DNA of 62,239 nucleotides from Setomelanomma holmii. Taxonomy: Eukaryota > Ascomycota > Dothideomycetes > Pleosporales > Phaeosphaeriaceae. Below are positions 1-11,143 of this stretch, in pieces. A model generated the notes under the pieces. The model was given only the letters and a program-made list of their open reading frames with translations. It did no database searches and was not told the DNA's origin. The position numbers were made by a program, and so were the translations under genes. The DNA is taken from contig ML978308.1 of the NCBI GenBank assembly GCA_010015745.1, forward strand, positions 1-62,239, written 5' to 3'. Positions within the stretch are counted from its first letter, which is position 1, and every line of letters begins with the position of its first letter.

Positions 1-779
1 CATCGTCCTGAGGTTCAAAAGAATGTCAGGATATCAGCAGTCTGTCTCTTCTTCCTTGCTGTCTGTGATCGCCTTAAGCAATCACTGATCAGTGTTGGTA
101 GGGCTGTAGCACTAGTGCTGAAAGGAAATAACTGTAACTATGAATGGCATTCTGTCGATTTTCGTTGTGATTGTTGTTGTTAGGAGAGGACTATGGAAGA
201 GGCAGGCTCAGGGGTCTGGTCTGAGCGCTGCTCAGGCGCAGTGCTGCGATCAGTGCGCCTGATCGTGTGACTGACATGTCGACGATATCTATGATCCGAC
301 AGTAGTCATATTACTAGAGGGACCTTGTTCCAATAAGAACTATAAATACCCATTAATCTACTATCCCGTCTTGCTGCCGTTGCTACCGTTCCCACTACCT
401 CTCTCGCTCTCGCTGTAGCTAGTGACACCAAACTCACTTGGCAAGTCAGTCATCCTCTCAGAAGTTGGTAGAGGCACAGTAGAACCTTGCACAGGCTCTG
501 AGTGAATGATAGGAATCTGAAGCTGAGCACCACGAGCAGGAGGCCCATGAGGTATGTCGGGGAGGCTGATGTCCGAGCCAAAGTCATTCTGAGGCGGTGA
601 AAGAATTGAAAGGGCGATCTTGTAACCACGTGGGTTGGGTCACATGATATCCTATCGTAGCAGGCACTACCCGATGGGCAGGTGCACTTAACTCTGAGCT
701 GAGAGCTCCTGTACACGAACATCGAAATACGACAACAGATAGCAATACAATCGTTGATCTGCAGCCTCCAACCGACACT
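1..779. other. Unassigned DNA left of the Helitron relic
   Basis: I see no recognisable gene here. The minus-strand frame that carries the helicase C-terminus stays open down to about position 450, but it loses recognisable similarity below about 780. It may be the 3' flank of the Helitron. I could not identify a convincing terminal CTRR with hairpin. Confidence 0.4.
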
Positions 780-2209
780 GCTCACGCAGTTACAGATCTC
801 CTGAAGCTTGCGACGCTCGAAGTCCCAGTTGCGCATAATGATGGTATTAGATGGCTTGAAGCGCAGGCGCTTAAGGCTGAACAGCTCCTCAATGAGCAGT
901 CCTTCGAGCGAACGAACCCGTGAGAGCGCCACATAGGTGAGACCTGGGGCGAAGTCTGCCTTGCTAGAGAGGTTGACAACAATCTTTATTTCAGATATGC
1001 CTTAGCTCTTATAGATAGTAATTCCATACGCCTCAGTTATGGGAAACTACGTATGGGTACATGTAACACTGCCTCAGACAAAGTCGCGGGTTAAGCGAAA
1101 GATAGGAACAAGCTTGCGGCTAGTAACAGGATCAATGGTGTAGTCTGGACTATCGTCGTGATCGAAGTCGATGAGAAGCACTAGAAGAGACTCCTTATGG
1201 GGATCCTGAACATCCTCAGCCCAGACGACGTCGCGGACAGTACCAAAAGCTCCATTGAACAGCGCCCACTCAGTCTAAAGGTTCTCCTGGAGCATAATCT
1301 AGGAGCTAATAGCAATAGGAAGAAGTCGCTTTAAGCCACCTCCGTCATCTGTGGAGACGTCCTTCGCGTCTGGCCCAGTATGGGTAGCAGCAAGCACGAT
1401 AATGGCGCCTTCGTTGATATCCTCGTTAGCCAAATCCCGCATGCGGCGATGATTCTACTCGCCTACGTCCTCTCGCTTCTGATACAGATAGATAGCGTCG
1501 TCCCACTGCGTTAGGTTCTCACCTTAGTTATGAGCTTTGCTTGTACACGCGATGCGAGCAGCTAGAAATCCTTTGTTGTGACTCGATTCATTCGCAAGTC
1601 ACTAAAAGCTTGACGGAAAGCGACAGCATTAGCGTCATTTCCCTGTTGGCGCATAACCTAGGTGAGCGTAATAGTGCGGTTGAACTCCTTGTACAGGCGC
1701 TGAGAGAGAAGTATGTCCGCGCTCGCCTTGTCAGTGCTGTCGTTGAAGAGCGGTCTATCAGCTACTAGGGGGAGTTGGCAGAAGTCGCTAACAATGATGA
1801 CATTAAGGCCTCCAAAAGAGAGGAGATCTCGCTCTGGCCAGATCTCAAGGCATCGACGGTGGATCCACGAGAACATCTTAAGGCTGACCATGGACTTCTC
1901 ATCAATAATGAGGTACTTGATGCCCTTCCATAGACCCTGTAAGACCTTAATAGTAGCCTTAGACAGCGTTTGAAAGTCATTCTTCTTGACTGGTAACCTA
2001 AATAGCGAGTGCAGAGTCTTGCCTATAATATTGTAAGAAGCCACACCAGTAGGAGCTGCACGTTGGACAGACGATCGCAGACCTCGCTGCTCTGCAATGC
2101 TCAAGTCGATGACATAATTCGAGAACAAATGTCGTCTTTCCTGTGCCACCTTTGCCTTCCACATGCAAGCAGAGCTGCTGGTCAAGCCCTAGATTGAGCG
2201 TATCAGTGT
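780..2209 (-). mobile_element. Helitron-type PIF1-like helicase relic
   Basis: Decayed minus-strand coding remnant of a PIF1-family DNA helicase, the type carried by fungal Helitrons. Reading from high to low coordinates, I see a Walker A motif (GKGGTGKT, near 2130-2155), a Walker B-type motif (IIDEKSM, near 1890-1910), a VSDFCQLPLV segment (near 1785-1810), and the C-terminal ITIYKS-stop-G and FAPGLTYVALSRVRSLEGL segments (near 895-1015). Stop codons and frameshifts separate these pieces. The stop inside the KSQG-like motif is TAA where Gln is expected, a C-to-T change of the kind RIP makes. The Rep/HUH part is absent, so the element is truncated. At 2210 it is cut by the hAT element. No function remains. 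Confidence 0.75.
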
Positions 2210-2228
2210 CACAGTCCGCAACAAGCAA
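2210..2228 (+). repeat. hAT left terminal inverted repeat (19 bp)
   Basis: Exact reverse complement of 5264-5282. The outer edge CAC/GTG brackets the element. Confidence 0.85.
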
Positions 2229-2739
2229 TCCAGATTGGTTCGCTTGCTTGACTTGCGTGAGTTAATCAATTTAATCAAGTCAATCTGAGCTCACCCAAAT
2301 TCGCAAGCAAGTCAAGCTGAGGAGTGATTTTTGATTGACTTGCTTGTCTTGCTTGTTAACTGCAGGACATTTTTGAGGTTTCTAGAGTAGCTAGAGAGTC
2401 GATCTTACGATACTTCCTTGGAGTTGCAATTAGCCCCTGAAGGTCATCCTAAGTTGAATTAGACCTGTCTGTGCACTCATACTGTACTACACCGTACTAT
2501 ACCGTTCTGTACTGTGCTCCACAGTACATTTTTGAAGTTTCTACTGTTATTGATACTGCTTATACTGACGCGTTTTTTAGTATTTTTAGTTGCCTACAAT
2601 GGCTAAGCGCTCTTGAGCTCTCTCTACTAGCACCGCTGCCACGCCCGCTGCCAAACGTACGCACCCATCAGAGCCCTCATCTCAGCACCTATCTCAACGA
2701 TCACTATCGCCCCGGCAAGCCCTAGCTGCTGCAAGTCAG

Positions 2740-5109
2740 GCTATAACGTTTGAGTCGCAATTGTTGGAGTCGCAGCCAGAGGTGGAGATCGTTGCGCCTA
2801 CTCAGGGCAGCCACGCTGGGACAGCGACAACAGCTGAAGCTGGCAGTGGCGATGGAGATGATGGAGATGGCGATAACTTTGACAGCATTAATTGGGAGCG
2901 GTTAGGACGCTTTATGAAGCCTCTTACAACCTAGTGGCGCGTCAAAAGCTGGATATATCGACATAGCTATCGCGTTGTTGAGTGTAAGAACCCGAGTCAA
3001 GTATGGTTTGTATGTAAGTACTGCCATACTCACAAGGCTATTGACGCTAGCGGCAGCGGCATGTTTGATGTTTCGAGGGCTACGGCAGCTGCTGCTACTC
3101 ATTTCAGCTTGCAGAGACAAGGCTATGGGCTTACAAAGAGCGGTATACAACAACAGCAACAGTCTGGTGGGCAGCTCTCTCTGCGGCAAGCTTTGAAGGC
3201 TGGTGTTGAGGTCTCTCAAGAGGCTGCCAACGCAATAGGCAACTTCAATATACAGCAGTTTCGACAAGCTGCTGTACTCTGCCTACTCAATAACAACCTA
3301 CCGATAGAGCTGCTTACAAAGCCCTCTTTCCGCGATATGATAGAATTTTCAAACCTAGAGGCAGAGGCAGCGTTATGGGTGAGTTCTCGCAGTGTTGCTA
3401 CATACGCAATGCGCCTGTTCCGCTCTATACAGCCCTAAGTCGTCCAGGCCCTGTCAGAAGCTGCAGGTAAAATACACGTAAGCTTTGACAGCTAGACGAC
3501 AAAGGGTGGCAAGCATAGGTTCTTTAGGGTCGTTACACACTTTGCTGACGCTTCTAGAGTGATACACGACTTGCCTATTGCCCTACCACAACTTGCAGGC
3601 TCTTATACTGGCAAAGCTATTGCATATACAATTACCTAAATGCATGAGGTGTACAGTATCACTAGCAACAAGCTTGGTTACTTTGTACTTGACAACGCTA
3701 CAAACAACAACACCGCTATCGCTGCGCTTGCTTGCGTATACAACTTTGATGCTACCTATTGACGCCTCTGTTGTGGTCCTCATACGCTTAATCTTATTGG
3801 CTAGGCAGTAATACTCAGCAAGGACCGCGAGGCTTACAACAACGCTGCTGAACAGCTTGATACAGAGGAGTTGTACATGCGCAAGTGGCGTAGAGATGGG
3901 CCGTTAGGTGTACTAATCAACGTCATTAACTTCATCAGAACACCACAACAGTATGAGCTTTTTAGAGAGTTTCAAAACGCTGCTAACGCTGAGTTACCTG
4001 CTGGAGAGCGTCTCAAAATACTTGAGCTAGTCAAGCCTGTTATCACCCGCTGGAACTCGTATTACGCTTCATTTGAGCGCGCAACTAAACTTCAGGCTGC
4101 TTACAACTCCTACGCTGAGCACCATATTAGTTGCGTCTCCCTTCAAGATAGACGCGTACGTTAAGCTGGCAACAAGCCTCCAGACGCTCTAGGTTGGATA
4201 AGATCAACCGGCCTTACAGCTGCTGATTAGGCAGTAATAACAGAGTACCAGGACTGCCTTAAGCTGCTCAAGTTTGCTACGGAGCGGCTTGAAGGTTGAG
4301 GCAAAGCAGGCAAATTTGGTGCTATATACGAGGTTATACCCGTCTTTGAGTACGTACTCACCTCATTTGAAGCTTGTACGTGCTAATACGAGCAAGTCGA
4401 TTTTAACCACCCCAACGCGCCAGAGGACCACCTCAGTATTAATCTACGCGCCGCCTGGCGTAAGGCCAACGAGTACTACGATAAGCTTGATCGATCGCCT
4501 GCCTACTACGCTGCTGCCTGCCTCCATCCATACTACAAATACTACTGCGAGAACAGCTGGGCTAACAAGCTAGAGTGGCTCGCTGCTGCCAACGCTGGGT
4601 TTCAGCGACTCTGGCAGTCGTATAGACCTCAGCGTATACGCCCCTAACCTCCACTAACTTCAACAACGACTGCGCGTGGTATAGATGACGTAATTGGCTC
4701 CTTTACATGCCGCAACAACACCAGAGATGAGGCAGCTCACAACGACGAGTACGAGCGCTGGAGGACTCAAGAGCCAGAGTGGAGCCAAGAGCAGTACTTG
4801 GGTGATGGTCACCTAGTCGTCTACTGGATACAGATGCGCTCAAAATACCCGTGTTTAAGCCAGTTTGCGATCGATATACTGACAGTACCAGCATCAAGCT
4901 GCAAGTGTGAGAGGCTCTTCAGCGAGCTTGGCGACCTACTTGGGCCTAAGCGACGAGCTATTGGTAGTGAGTTACTGGCTTCCCTTCAGTTAGTACGATC
5001 GTGGACAAGAGCAGGCTTCAAAACTCATGACAACGACGGGGACAGCGTACCAGATGAGGATATCATACAAGACTACAATATACACAAGTGGTCTGACGAG
5101 CCACTGTAG
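2740..5109 (+). pseudogene. hAT transposase relic
   Basis: Coding remnant of the hAT transposase, which would cut and paste the element through its terminal inverted repeats. An acidic N-terminal region is followed by a BED finger near 2980-3040. Open segments lie at 3061-3438, 3871-4164 and 4798-5109. The last is the conserved dimerisation domain, with the CERLFSELG signature, and ends in a TAG at 5107-5109. At least three in-frame TAA/TAG codons and several frameshifts interrupt the rest, so no functional protein can be made. Confidence 0.75.
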
Positions 5110-5263
5110 TTGTATACAACTTTGATCTCTTAGCGTCCAATCTGATCAATCTATCAATCAAGTCGCAATCAAGCCGCCCAAAAACACTAACAATTAAGCA
5201 ATAATCAAGCGACGACGACGTTGCCAACAAGCAAGTCAATTGACGACCTCAAGATTGCTTGAC

Positions 5264-5282
5264 TTGCTTGTTGCGGACTGTG
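5264..5282 (-). repeat. hAT right terminal inverted repeat (19 bp)
   Basis: Exact reverse complement of 2210-2228. The minus-strand LINE reading frame resumes immediately outside it. Confidence 0.85.
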
Positions 5283-5680
5283 GTCAGTACGGTGCTGTCT
5301 CTCTCGCTGCGTCTCGCTGGGTTGTAGATGTTGTGTATAGTGAGGTGTTGTCCCTCTTGTTGATCGTTGCCGAACTCCATTGTTAGAGAGCATATGTCCC
5401 TGCTGTGCTCCTTAAACTGCCACTTCTTGTGGTCTAATCTTTTGTTGATGAAGAAGCATACCTGGGCAGGTCCTGCCTCTTCTTCTGCTGGGCAGCAGAG
5501 ATGAAATACTCCTTTCGCTAGATGATGTGTCGTCGTCACAAAGGGGTTCCTCTATAGTTCTTGAATAGCCAGAATGTCGTACTCGTAGACTCTGGGGTCG
5601 CGTAGCATTGTCGCCATCACTATGTCTCTTGATTTGTGTACGTTGTACTGTAGTACGCTTAGTGTAGTGTGTCTATTCAT
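5283..5680 (-). mobile_element. LINE (non-LTR retrotransposon) endonuclease fragment
   Basis: Minus-strand remnant of the AP-like endonuclease domain that begins ORF2 of fungal Tad/I-type LINEs. From an ATG at 5678-5680 the frame reads into the motifs LQYNVHKSRD and YDILAIQE. After a frameshift and stop near 5555 it continues with HHLAKGVFHL, INKRLDHKKW and IHNIYNP. Downstream parts of ORF2 (reverse transcriptase) are missing because the sequence is cut at 5282 by the hAT inverted repeat and does not reappear on the other side. It is non-functional. Confidence 0.75.
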
Positions 5681-5849
5681 GCATCGTTATCGGAGTCGAT
5701 CTTCATGTGATGGCTGCTGTTGTTCTGTGTCGCTCGGGCGCTGTTTCCAGTCGCTTCTAGAGCTCTTCTGCTGGGTATGATCTGTCGATGCGGTCTTTAG
5801 CTTGCACTCGCTTGTGTTGATGGAATCTCCTGCAGTTCACATGTGCCTT

Positions 5850-6690
5850 GTGAACTGAGGTGCCAGGCTGACATTGTAGTCCCGGTAGGGTAGATAGCGC
5901 ACCACAAGTGTTAGAACGCGGCCCGTATGTCCAAGTGTTGGAATAGGGCGCGATTTGATAGAGGGTCTAAGTACGGATGCAGTCGTTTGACAGAAACTTG
6001 GAAGATGATACGAGTTCGCGATTGTCACGCTAAACCTTCATCGTCCTTGGTTGCTCCGAAGTGCCCTAACAATATGACAACGCAGCATACGACACTGCCT
6101 GCGCTGAGCATATGAGTCTGACGATGTCGGCTCCAATCGGGTGGACTTCGATCAAGCGTGTCGGCACGTACGGAGTTGAGGTGTCTTCCTCTGTTTTGGT
6201 AGGCGCGCAGTTATGTTCAACGACGCATTGCCTCAACCAGCCTCTTACCTTTGCAAGCGTGCTCGCAGATAGCGGCGTCACGCCAAAGTCCTCGATGATT
6301 TGAAAAGGCATCTGAGTGCTCTGGGACTCCGTTTCCCTTCAGCAGCAACCTTCAATACAGGCCGGGAGACCGACCTGCACAGTATAGCTGAACGTAAACA
6401 CCGCGTGCCAAATAGACACATACAATCATTGGGGAATCTAACGTGACTCGCACAGAAAGATATGGGCTCTCGTCACAGAGATAATGTTTGAAGCACTCAC
6501 GGAGGACATTACAGACAGGACAATCTTGAGTTGAAGACGACAGGTCGAGACGTTTCGTCCCAAGAGAAAAATGCGTAGATTGTAGTTCGATTGTGGGGAA
6601 ACACACATCACATGTCAAGTCAATGATTGAGCGCAGACGTCGAGTCATCTGCTTCAAGCTGCGATATCTGTCGAGCATCGATTCGCCTTT
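5850..6690 (-). pseudogene. HET-domain protein fragment
   Basis: Minus-strand relic of a heterokaryon-incompatibility (HET) domain gene. The upper part (6352-6678) has the N-terminal Cys-containing segment common before HET domains (DCPVCNVLRECFKHY). The lower part (6066-6311) has the linker and domain start (VPTRLIEVHP, then YAALSYC, the usual Y-A-x-L-S-Y/H-C-W-G motif). Between them lie a frameshift and a stop at 6349-6351. Beyond the LSYC motif the frame breaks down, and the rest of the domain (LWIDALCI and later) is not visible. HET proteins trigger non-self recognition and cell death in fungi. This copy looks dead. Confidence 0.65.
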
Positions 6691-7594
6691 CGGCTCGACA
6701 ATGGAACGTGGATACGTGTTTCGCGAAGCCGATACACTGTTACGAGGTCAGTGAAACACCAGACTTGCGACCGTAGGTAACGGACAGCATGGCGAGGTTC
6801 TCCTGCTTCGGCCAAGGCCACTCATACAATTCCGTGACATCTTGACGCATGGCTAAAGATCTTCAGATGTCGCAATTGCGGCAAGACTACGTAAGACTTA
6901 GGAAGCCCAGGTGAGGTTGAGATGAGGGTGAGCAAGGTTCGTGACCTCGGGAGTGTAAGGCTGGCCTTAAGTGGTTCGAAAGTCGTCGCGAGGTGTTTGA
7001 AGAGCCTTTGTTATATTTAGAGGATGGTCTGAAGCATCGCTGGAAGGCTTGAGATGAAGACCAGTCAGGCTGAAGCGGGGCAGAGGAATATGTGACCGCT
7101 TGCCTTCAGCCTCGTTGCTCGCATCTTGCCTGACAGCTGGAAAAGGACTGTAGCTTAAGACGTATTTTTCAGCAGAAGGCAGAAAACCCAGTACAATCCT
7201 TCCGCTTGTGAATAGATTTGTAGCTTTCAGAATGATCTTTTCCCGCGTCGACATTGATTCCGTCTTCGCTATACATTCGAAGTGTAATACCGGCAAGGCT
7301 GCAACCACAGCCACCAAAGCTAGCGTCACCTCCAGCCCCACTTGACGTCAACCCACATCACCAATCGCAACTTCTCAACTTTCCACCATGCCGCAACCAC
7401 AATCAAATTCCTCCATCTCACCACTCAGCACATTCCTGATAGCGACTTGCTTTCTCCTCGCCCTCTTCCCTGGAATTTTCGTCTCAATCGCTTGGGCACC
7501 TTACAATTCGATCGTCAACTACGCGTTTCCCGCAGCAACACCGCGCCAGAGCGTCATCTGCACAAGTCCAAACATCTGCATACCAGCACCGACT
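6691..7594. other. No confidently supported gene
   Basis: A minus-strand frame at 6967-7341 (about 124 codons) begins at GTG rather than ATG and matches no family I know. On the plus strand an ATG at 7388 is in frame with the UPF0047 start at 7595 and would add 69 residues, including one hydrophobic segment. That region also serves as the UPF0047 promoter or 5'UTR. Confidence 0.4.
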
Positions 7595-8191
7595 ATGTCT
7601 TGGTAAGCCAGACTCTCCTATGCATCAATCTACCATCATTCTCCCCTACTCCAGTACTCGTTCCCAAAGATATCCATAAGCCACCTCTAACAGGTCCCCA
7701 GGTTCCAAAAATCCCTAACCCTCCCCTCGCGCAGCCGCGGCTCCTACCTGATCACCGACACCATCGTGCGCGACCTCCCCGAGATAAAAAACTACAAGAC
7801 GGGCCTGCTCAACCTGTTCATCCAACACACTTCGTGCGCGCTGTCGCTCAACGAGAATTGGGACCAGGATGTGCGCGCAGACATGAGCGATGCGCTAGAT
7901 CGCATTGTGCCCGAGGATAAGAAGGGACAGGGCTTGTATCGGCATGATGCGGAGGGGAGTGATGATATGCCTGTAAGTCTGGCGTGGTTTGGAGGAGGGG
8001 AATGTGGATGAAGGCTAATGAATGGTGGTTAGGCACACGTCAAGTCTGCGTTAGTAGGCGCGAGCGTTACGATTCCGATTACGAATGGAAGGTTGAACAC
8101 AGGGACGTGGCAAGGAATATGGTATCTGGAGTTCAGGGACTCAAAACATACACGGAAGGTGGTTGCGACGATACAAGGCGAGAAGATGTGA
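7595..8191 (+). CDS. UPF0047 (YjbQ-type) protein
   Basis: Three exons, 7595-7602, 7702-7972 and 8033-8191, joined in frame to give 145 residues, the usual size of the family. The 5' exon is only 8 nt (Met-Ser-Trp split). Introns are 99 and 60 nt with GTAAGC/GTAAGT donors and CAG/TAG acceptors. Family motifs are present: LFIQHTSCALSLNEN early (the conserved HTS/N-E core), then DMSDALDRIVPED, GSDDMPAHVKSAL across intron 2, and GTWQGIWYLEFRD near the end. Bacterial YjbQ has reported weak thiamin-phosphate synthase activity, but the physiological role in fungi is unknown. An in-frame ATG at 7388 with a hydrophobic stretch could give a longer membrane-anchored or targeted isoform. I prefer 7595 because it matches the usual family start. 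Confidence 0.85.
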
Positions 8192-8643
8192 CGTGGTGAG
8201 ACGAAGCAAGAAGGACAGGCAAAGACGCGCTTATGAAAGGACGGGCTTGAGATAGCTGCACACAATAGACAGGAGATGTGGCGTGTACGATGATGCAAGA
8301 TACGAGGGACGATATATGAATGACTCCATTTGGCTGCAAATCACGATCTAGATGTATGATCCGCACCTCGCTAGCACCCGCCCGTGTTCCCATCTCGATG
8401 ACCATCGTAGCGAGTACTAAAACCAGAAAAGCAAAGCTATCAAACCGCTAACGCCGCCCTTGATATGCTGGGTATCATTGAATTGGGTCCAAACACGCAG
8501 GATGCAGTGGTAGTGCCAGGATGCCGATGTAGTACTGATCGACTGTGATCTGAATTCCTTGCTGGAAATGTCGTAGATGTCATCCGGCTCTGTTGACGGT
8601 CGATGCATGTGGATCTGGCGCTCGAGCCGAAGGCTGTCCGTCG

Positions 8644-10099
8644 TCACGAGCGGTGAAACACCAAATAGCCCAGCTCAGCGTCCATCATCCACCTGCCCGG
8701 ATGACACTCTTTCTCGATCTGATAGTACGTCCTCAAGTGCCACTCGCCGTTCCTCTCGCGACACCAAAACGGATCGTTGTCCCTTGCATCTGACGGTCGA
8801 ATCCGCCTCGGGTCGTATGCGCCTCGCTCGGTAGCAATCCGGCGACTCTCCATCTGAATGTCCTCGCGCGTGCGGCCATGATCGCAAGTGCCCGGGCACC
8901 GATGTTCGCAGCGCGCCGTGTAGCCCGCAGAATTCGCATGGCTGTTCGTTACATGGTAGGTCGTGGTAGGCGTTGTCGCCGTCGGGCCAGGCGGGTGGAC
9001 GTGAGCTTGAGTGGCGTAGCCGTAGCTCGGGACGGTGTTGTAATAAGACCTCTGGTAAGGGTGATAGAAGTTAGCAAACGGGTAAAGCGAACCATACAGG
9101 TTGTAGTTGTAGTAGCCGCTGTACGCGGGCGAGTAGCCGCTATAAGCAGACGAATAGCCGTAGCTGGGGTAGTAGCTTGGGGCGTATGTGGCGCCGTATT
9201 GGGGATATGAGGACTGGTAGGAACGGACCCCAGGATAGTAACCTCCAGCTGCAACGCCGACACCGACTCCACCAACGACGCCGCCGTAGCCATATGCCAT
9301 GCCGCCATTGGGAATGACGCCAGTGTAGGGTGCACCATTGGCTGATTGGCCTGCGTAGCTGAGGAAGCCGCGTTGACCGTAGCGAGGAGTGTAGACGTAT
9401 TGATGGCGCGGTTTTGGGTAGGCCTCCATTGTGAGGACTAGCGAGATGCCAAGTGGGGATAGATTGTGGTGTGTTAGAGTGCGGGAGAAAAAGGCAAGGT
9501 TGTCGGCAGGGTGAGAGCAGAGCTATCCCAAGGTGAAGCTCGGTTCGTCCTAGGCAGCCAGGCAGACGAGACAATCGTGTCAAGACAGTGGAGTCAATAG
9601 TCCAAGCAGCTGTCGAGATACCACGCCAGCCAATGAAGGTAGGGCAGGAAGTGTACAGTAGGCAGGAACGAGGGCAGCGGGATCGGAGGTGCGGGAAAGA
9701 GCGCAAACTCACCATAGCGGCATGACGCGGCATTCCAATGCTCGCACCAGGATAGTAGCGGCCATAACCAGACGACTGACCCATGTAGCCTCCAGGAACA
9801 ACACCTCGAGGATAGCCAGAGTGGCCAGAGTAGCCAGGGTAGCCTCCATATGGTGGGTAGCTGTGACGTTGAGGATAGCCAGAGTACCCGGAGTAGCGAT
9901 GGGACTGCACGAGAGCATTGCTCATGTAGCAGTCATTGGGTGGCCGATAATAGTATCGTGAAGGGTAGTACGGGCCTCCCAGGCCATAGCGGCGACGCCA
10001 GGACATGCCATGGCGAGGAACGGTGTATTGTTCAGAGACACGGGCGCCATTACGAACGTAGGTCCGGGTTGTGTAGGTATCTCGGTTGTCGAAACACAT
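8644..10099 (-). CDS. Gly/Tyr-rich low-complexity protein
   Basis: Two open segments on the minus strand. The upper (9713-10099, ATG at 10097-10099) encodes 129 residues rich in Gly, Tyr, Pro and Ser with GYSGYP-like repeats. It ends at a good donor, GTGAGT. The lower (8644-9429) encodes 261 residues starting MEAYPKPRHQ, is equally Gly/Tyr/Ala-rich, and ends in a charged Cys/Trp-containing tail (DPFWCRERNGEW, CHPGRW). A phase-matched splice is possible if the acceptor is the AG at 9424-9425, giving a 289-nt intron (9424-9712), long for this genome. The better acceptor (CTAG at 9438) would shift the frame. The lower part also has its own good start context (CACAATGG), so it may be an independent gene. 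Family and function are not recognised. Confidence 0.55.
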
Positions 10100-10435
10100 C
10101 TTGTTGGTTGCGATTGTGTTTAACAAGTCAGGAGCAAAGGAGTATCCGAAGTTGGCAGGATCAAAGCATACAGCAGACCAATGACGTAGAAGCAGGTGAG
10201 GAATGACTTATGGCCTTCACCAACTATCTCCAAGTGATTGATGACCCCATGATCCGGATGATTTGGCAGGGTCGTGATTTTCCAGACCACCATACGGCGC
10301 TGGAACGCACGGATACTACCGACTTGCAATCGAGTATCGACTTGAGCACCGGCTCTGCTCTCAAGATGCTCATTCACACTTTCACGTCGTGTTCATGCTA
10401 TTCTTCAAGAGCGGATTATGAGCATTTCATCCGTT

Positions 10436-11143
10436 TCATGGACTTTTCCCACTCCCACCCTTTGGGACAGCACCTCCCCCAACAGCCCGAGTCCCAGCAC
10501 CATCAGCCTTGACACCCTTCTCCTTTCGTCTCCCAAATATCCTCCCCACCCTCCTCGTCAACGGCACAACCGTCCACCTTGCAAATGCCGGCGTCGCCCA
10601 GACACTAAACATAATCCTCGGCACCAGCAACGCCTTCGTAATCGCATATGCGGTCGCAAACTCCACCACCAACCTCACGCCCCCCTCATTAATCTTCCAC
10701 GCCTTACCAGTCTTCCTCAACTCCAACTTCTCCCGCATTTCCTCCTCAGCTTGTATCTCCAACACCTCGCGCTCCGCCTCTTCCGCCTCGCCGCTGCGAA
10801 TCCACCCCTTACGGCGGAAGTACCGCCCGAAGCGCTCCACCCCATTGAGAACCCACGCGCCCTCGGCGAACCATGGGGGAAGCCAGTGCGTGTAGTGGAA
10901 GTAGGCTGCGAGACTGAAGAGGGGGATTATGGCGGTGAGTTCGTGGAGAATCAGGAAGGAGGTTATGTGTGAGAGAGGCGCGTTGGCGAGGGCTGAGGTG
11001 TAGCGGTGCAGGAAGCGGGGAAGACGGCGATTTATGCGGTCGACGCGGGAGGTTGAGGGTTTGGAATCGGTGGCATGGCGACGAATGTGAGGGCTGCGAA
11101 GGTGTGGACGAGGTGTCGTTCGGAGGAGGATGCGACGAAACAT
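10436..11143 (-). CDS. FAM210/DUF1279-like mitochondrial membrane protein
   Basis: Single exon, 235 residues. The N-terminus is Arg-rich and nearly free of acidic residues (MFRRILLRTTPRPHLRS), a likely mitochondrial presequence. The core resembles the DUF1279/FAM210 fold: LILHELTAIIPLFSLAAYFHY (hydrophobic, about residues 62-82), an amphipathic linker, then VEFATAYAITKALLVPRIMFSVWATPAFARW (about 158-190). Yeast Mrx11 and animal FAM210 proteins with this domain sit in the inner membrane and are linked to mitochondrial gene expression. That role is inferred from the family only. The C-terminus is basic and Gly-rich. Confidence 0.65.
   Translation of the reverse strand: MFRRILLRTTPRPHLRSPHIRRHATDSKPSTSRVDRINRRLPRFLHRYTSALANAPLSHITSFLILHELTAIIPLFSLAAYFHYTHWLPPWFAEGAWVLNGVERFGRYFRRKGWIRSGEAEEAEREVLEIQAEEEMREKLELRKTGKAWKINEGGVRLVVEFATAYAITKALLVPRIMFSVWATPAFARWTVVPLTRRVGRIFGRRKEKGVKADGAGTRAVGGGAVPKGGSGKSP

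Larger units (their letters stand above)
2210..5282 (+). mobile_element. hAT-family DNA transposon, inactivated
   Basis: A 3,073-bp element bounded by a perfect 19-bp inverted repeat (starting CACAGTCCGC) at 2210-2228 and 5264-5282, with extra subterminal copies of GCTTGACTTGC-like words. It carries a plus-strand transposase relic. This shows a BED-type zinc finger (FVCKYCHTHK, near 3010-3040), a central domain (3061-3438 and 3871-4164, with the ITRWNSYY motif) and the C-terminal hAT dimerisation domain (LTVPASSCKCERLFSELG, about 4880-4935). Frames are broken by TAA/TAG codons where CAA, CAG or TGG are expected (for example near 2932, 3436 and 3493), consistent with RIP. The flanks 2202-2209 and 5283-5290 differ only by transitions and may be a decayed 8-bp target duplication. 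Left of it is a Helitron relic and right of it a LINE relic. Confidence 0.85.

Noticed and set aside
6967..7341. 124-codon minus-strand ORF resembling a secreted protein
   Set aside because: The apparent first Met is GTG and no ATG start gives the hydrophobic N-terminus.
7342..7920. 192-codon plus-strand ORF
   Set aside because: It overlaps the UPF0047 exons in another frame and has a Pro/His/Arg composition typical of a shadow frame.
8878..9210. Arg/Val-rich plus-strand ORF of 110 codons
   Set aside because: Antisense shadow of the Gly/Tyr-rich coding sequence.
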